NCBI GenBank assembly: GCA_031285245.1
Contig: JAITWN010000072.1
Location: 1 to 6,838 of the forward strand
Length of the DNA stretch: 6,838 nucleotides
Origin: Chromatiales bacterium
GTDB taxonomy: Bacteria; Pseudomonadota; Gammaproteobacteria; SZUA-140
Direction: 5' to 3'
Every line of letters begins with the position of its first letter. Position 1 is the first letter of the stretch. Made by a program: the position numbers and the translations under genes. Positions 5,362 through 6,838 of this stretch are shown here, in pieces. Below the pieces are notes generated by a model. That model ran no database searches and was not told the origin of the DNA. It was given only the letters and a program-made list of their open reading frames with translations.

Positions 5362-5408
5362 CGTGTCACGTCGTTCACGCTGTGGCACATCATCAACGCT
5401 GTGCCACA
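5362..5408 (-). promoter_or_regulatory. Three iterated palindromic operator sites of the toxin-antitoxin pair
   Basis: Nine-base palindromes occur at 5400-5408 (TGTGCCACA on the plus strand), 5381-5389 (TGTGGCACA) and 5362-5370 (CGTGTCACG). Their starts are exactly 19 bp apart. The two upstream sites are part of 19-bp direct repeats (TGTGGCACAGCGTTGATGA and TGTGCCACAGCGTGAACGA on the minus strand, 15/19 identical). Spacing near two helical turns would put bound dimers on almost the same DNA face. They lie immediately before the antitoxin ribosome-binding site, the usual place for autorepression by the antitoxin or complex. Binding is inferred. Confidence 0.65.
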
Positions 5409-5446
5409 ACGATCGAGGTATCACCATGAATGCGAGGAGCATGCCA

Positions 5447-5477
5447 ATTATGTTCATGCATGGCTCGAACTGAACAT
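5447..5477 (-). promoter_or_regulatory. Possible vapBC promoter -10 with overlapping dyad
   Basis: On the minus strand CATAAT (5447-5452) matches the -10 consensus at 5 of 6 positions; no convincing -35 is present. A perfect 7-bp inverted repeat, ATGTTCA (5450-5456) and TGAACAT (5471-5477), overlaps it and would cover the -35 to -10 interval. It may be a further regulator site. A start near 5440 would place the three palindromes in the early transcribed region. Confidence 0.3.
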
Positions 5478-5535
5478 TGTGGCCAACCATCCTGGCATTG
5501 CCAGAATGCTGTATTGAGAGACACGTTCGCTCCTT

Positions 5536-5560
5536 AAAAAAAAGGCCGGCAAGAGCCGGC
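5536..5560 (-). terminator. Intrinsic terminator of the porin gene
   Basis: In the minus-strand transcript GCCGGC (5555-5560) pairs with GCCGGC (5545-5550) around loop UCUU. After one C, eight U residues follow (5536-5543). It begins 22 nt after the porin stop codon and separates the porin from the toxin-antitoxin pair downstream. Confidence 0.92.
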
Positions 5561-5582
5561 TCAGAGGGAGAGTAGCGATACT

Positions 5583-6647
5583 TCAGAAATCGTACTGAAA
5601 GCCCGCCGAGAAACCGCTGGCTGTTTCACCAGCAACGGTGGCAACCGCATCACCGTGACCGCTGTCAGACATGCGGTAAGCAGCGTTATCGTCGTTGCTG
5701 GTCATCGCGTAGGCGAACAGCAGACGGAAAGCCTTGCTCATCGCATAGTCAACGCCAAGCGCCAGCATGTTCGCATCGGAATTATTGCGGTCATCGCTCA
5801 GCATCAGGTACTGCCCCTTAAGGGTCGTCTTATCGCCAAGCTTGTAGCTGGCTCCCACGCCATAGGTGCTGACGTCGAGATTCGGCAAGGGGTTGTTGCT
5901 GGCATCCTTGGCCTTGAGCGTCGCCAGCTGGTAAAGACCAGTCAGCTTCAGATCACCCATGGTGTAACTGGCAGCAAGACGGGTAGCTGCACTGTTAGCA
6001 AACGCTTCGTTCTGCTGATAGGCGAGGCCAACATAGAGCTCTTTGGTCTTGTAAGTCGCTCCCACACTATAAGCAGTAGCCTTATCGCTCGGCGGGTTGG
6101 TATCGGCATCGGTATTGGTGCTGTAATCGACATCAGCGCTCAGCCCGTTGAAGCTCGGCGAGTAATAGTGGACGCCGTTCTGAAAGCGGGTGTCGAAATC
6201 GGCTGTATAGCCACCTCTAACACGATTGAGGCGGGTCAGATTACGCATGTCGCCGATCTGATCACTGAATAGATCCACCGCACCGCGCACCTTCTTGGTC
6301 GGGGTATCGAAGAAACCGAGGCGAATACCGCCGAAGCCTCCTTCCAAACCAACAAAGCTGTCACGGGTTGCGAAATTGCCGGCGCCATTGTCGAACCGAA
6401 CTTCCTGTTCCAGCTGCATCTTGCCTGTCAGGCCTGGCGCGATTTCCGTATTGGCGCGAAAGCCGATGCGGCTGGAATTGCTGGATACGTTGGCACCGCT
6501 ATCATTGCCATTGTCGAGCATATCCACTGAAACATGCGCACGACCATAAATCTCCGTCGTCACATCGCCGGCAACGGCGCTCGATGCGGCAAGTGCCACG
6601 ACAACAGCAACCAATAATTTCTTATTTACCGAAACAGCGTCTTTCAT
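5583..6647 (-). CDS. Outer-membrane general porin (Gram-negative porin family)
   Basis: A 354-residue precursor of a trimeric beta-barrel porin for passive diffusion of small solutes. Residues 1-26 are a Sec signal peptide: Lys9-Lys10, hydrophobic LLVAVVVALA, cleavage after AVA26. The mature chain opens with the typical first strand (TTEIYGRAHVSVDML, 30-44). It continues with SRIGFRANTEI (59-69), GLTGKMQLEQEV (72-83) and the porin signature DSFVGLEGGFGGIRLGFFDTP (96-116). Residues around 114-145 (DLFSDQIGDMRNLTR) sit where the constriction loop L3 is expected. The chain ends SAGFQYDF, the aromatic C-terminal signal for the BAM machinery. The start is set by GGAG (6654-6657) 6 nt before ATG 6645-6647; the upstream ATG at 6716 would destroy the signal peptide. 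Solute preference cannot be read, though the promoter hints at phosphate control. Confidence 0.95.
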   Translation of the reverse strand: MKDAVSVNKKLLVAVVVALAASSAVAGDVTTEIYGRAHVSVDMLDNGNDSGANVSSNSSRIGFRANTEIAPGLTGKMQLEQEVRFDNGAGNFATRDSFVGLEGGFGGIRLGFFDTPTKKVRGAVDLFSDQIGDMRNLTRLNRVRGGYTADFDTRFQNGVHYYSPSFNGLSADVDYSTNTDADTNPPSDKATAYSVGATYKTKELYVGLAYQQNEAFANSAATRLAASYTMGDLKLTGLYQLATLKAKDASNNPLPNLDVSTYGVGASYKLGDKTTLKGQYLMLSDDRNNSDANMLALGVDYAMSKAFRLLFAYAMTSNDDNAAYRMSDSGHGDAVATVAGETASGFSAGFQYDF

Positions 6648-6698
6648 TGATCTCTCCGAGTTTTTTTGCTTGTGAACGTTCAACCGTCCGCAGGCGAA

Positions 6699-6732
6699 AG
6701 TGTAGGCACGCCACATGACGCTCCCATGACGG
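6699..6732 (-). promoter_or_regulatory. Pho-box-like direct repeat and -10 box of the porin promoter
   Basis: On the minus strand CCGTCAT (6726-6732) and GCGTCAT (6715-6721) are direct repeats at an 11-nt period with a 4-nt spacer. Ten nt downstream is a -10-like TACACT (6699-6704), and no -35 box is present. PhoB binds two CTGTCAT-type 7-mers with a 4-nt spacer in place of a -35, about 10 nt before the -10. Geometry fits well; the repeats match 6/7 and 5/7. The spacer GGGA is not A/T-rich as in the consensus, so confidence is moderate. The leader would be about 45 nt. Confidence 0.45.
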
Positions 6733-6838
6733 AAATATTGCAGTTTGGTTAAACCTAGCCCGCGCTGCGAAATCGAGTCCCCAACACCAAATCCCGAGGC
6801 AAACCCTGAGGGTCGCTGTTGGCGTGTCGCCTGAGGAG

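Noticed and set aside
5350..5490. Longer antitoxin starting at 5490
   Set aside because: The extra sequence covers the palindromic operator-like sites and encodes no part of the AbrB domain; the GTG at 5349 has an excellent ribosome-binding site.
6648..6716. Upstream ATG at 6716 for the porin
   Set aside because: It would add 23 residues before the signal peptide and lacks a ribosome-binding site; it also lies inside the promoter-like repeat.
6803..6813. ACCCTGAGGGT palindrome and an SD-like CTGAGGAG at the right edge
   Set aside because: A short dyad of this size is common by chance, and any gene using the SD-like sequence would lie outside the window.

Overview
The window looks like chromosomal DNA of a gammaproteobacterium. 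On the minus strand it carries rnr-rlmB followed by rpsF-rpsR-(membrane protein), an order I associate with Pseudomonas-like gammaproteobacteria, and a tRNA-Leu(CAG) gene sits just upstream of rnr. The signal-peptide-bearing outer-membrane porin confirms a Gram-negative cell. I cannot name a genus from the sequence.

Layout, left to right. (1) 1-910, minus strand: the start of a small-subunit ribosomal protein operon, rpsF (bS6), rpsR (bS18), then the N-terminus of a conserved membrane protein cut by the window edge. rpsF and rpsR overlap by ATGA, and a strong hairpin separates rpsR from the membrane gene. (2) 911-1349: 439 bp without a gene. It holds an rpsF leader that folds like the known S6:S18-binding autoregulatory RNA, a sigma70-type promoter, and two long-armed palindromes (1093-1164 and 1232-1309) that share an almost identical REP-like core in opposite orientations but have different, internally complementary arms. 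(3) 1350-4419, minus strand: rlmB (23S rRNA Gm2251 methyltransferase) and rnr (RNase R), 19 nt apart. (4) 4420-4618: a short divergent control region and the plus-strand tRNA-Leu(CAG) with its own promoter. (5) 4700-5520, minus strand: a two-gene toxin-antitoxin module of the VapBC type (AbrB-fold antitoxin, PIN toxin, ATGA overlap). Upstream are three GTGNCAC palindromes at an exact 19-bp period; the 3' end of the antitoxin is a 15-bp coding minisatellite; the PIN protein has Asn where the third catalytic Asp is expected. (6) 5536-6838, minus strand: a 354-residue general porin with a clear terminator and a Pho-box-like direct repeat placed as in PhoB-dependent promoters.

The left two thirds is conserved housekeeping: translation, rRNA modification and RNA decay. 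The accessory signal lies in the palindrome pair between rlmB and rpsF and in the toxin-antitoxin module between tRNA-Leu and the porin gene. I did not find a wholly new multi-gene system. The best candidates for something undescribed are the paired palindromes and the repeat-tailed antitoxin with its possibly disarmed toxin.
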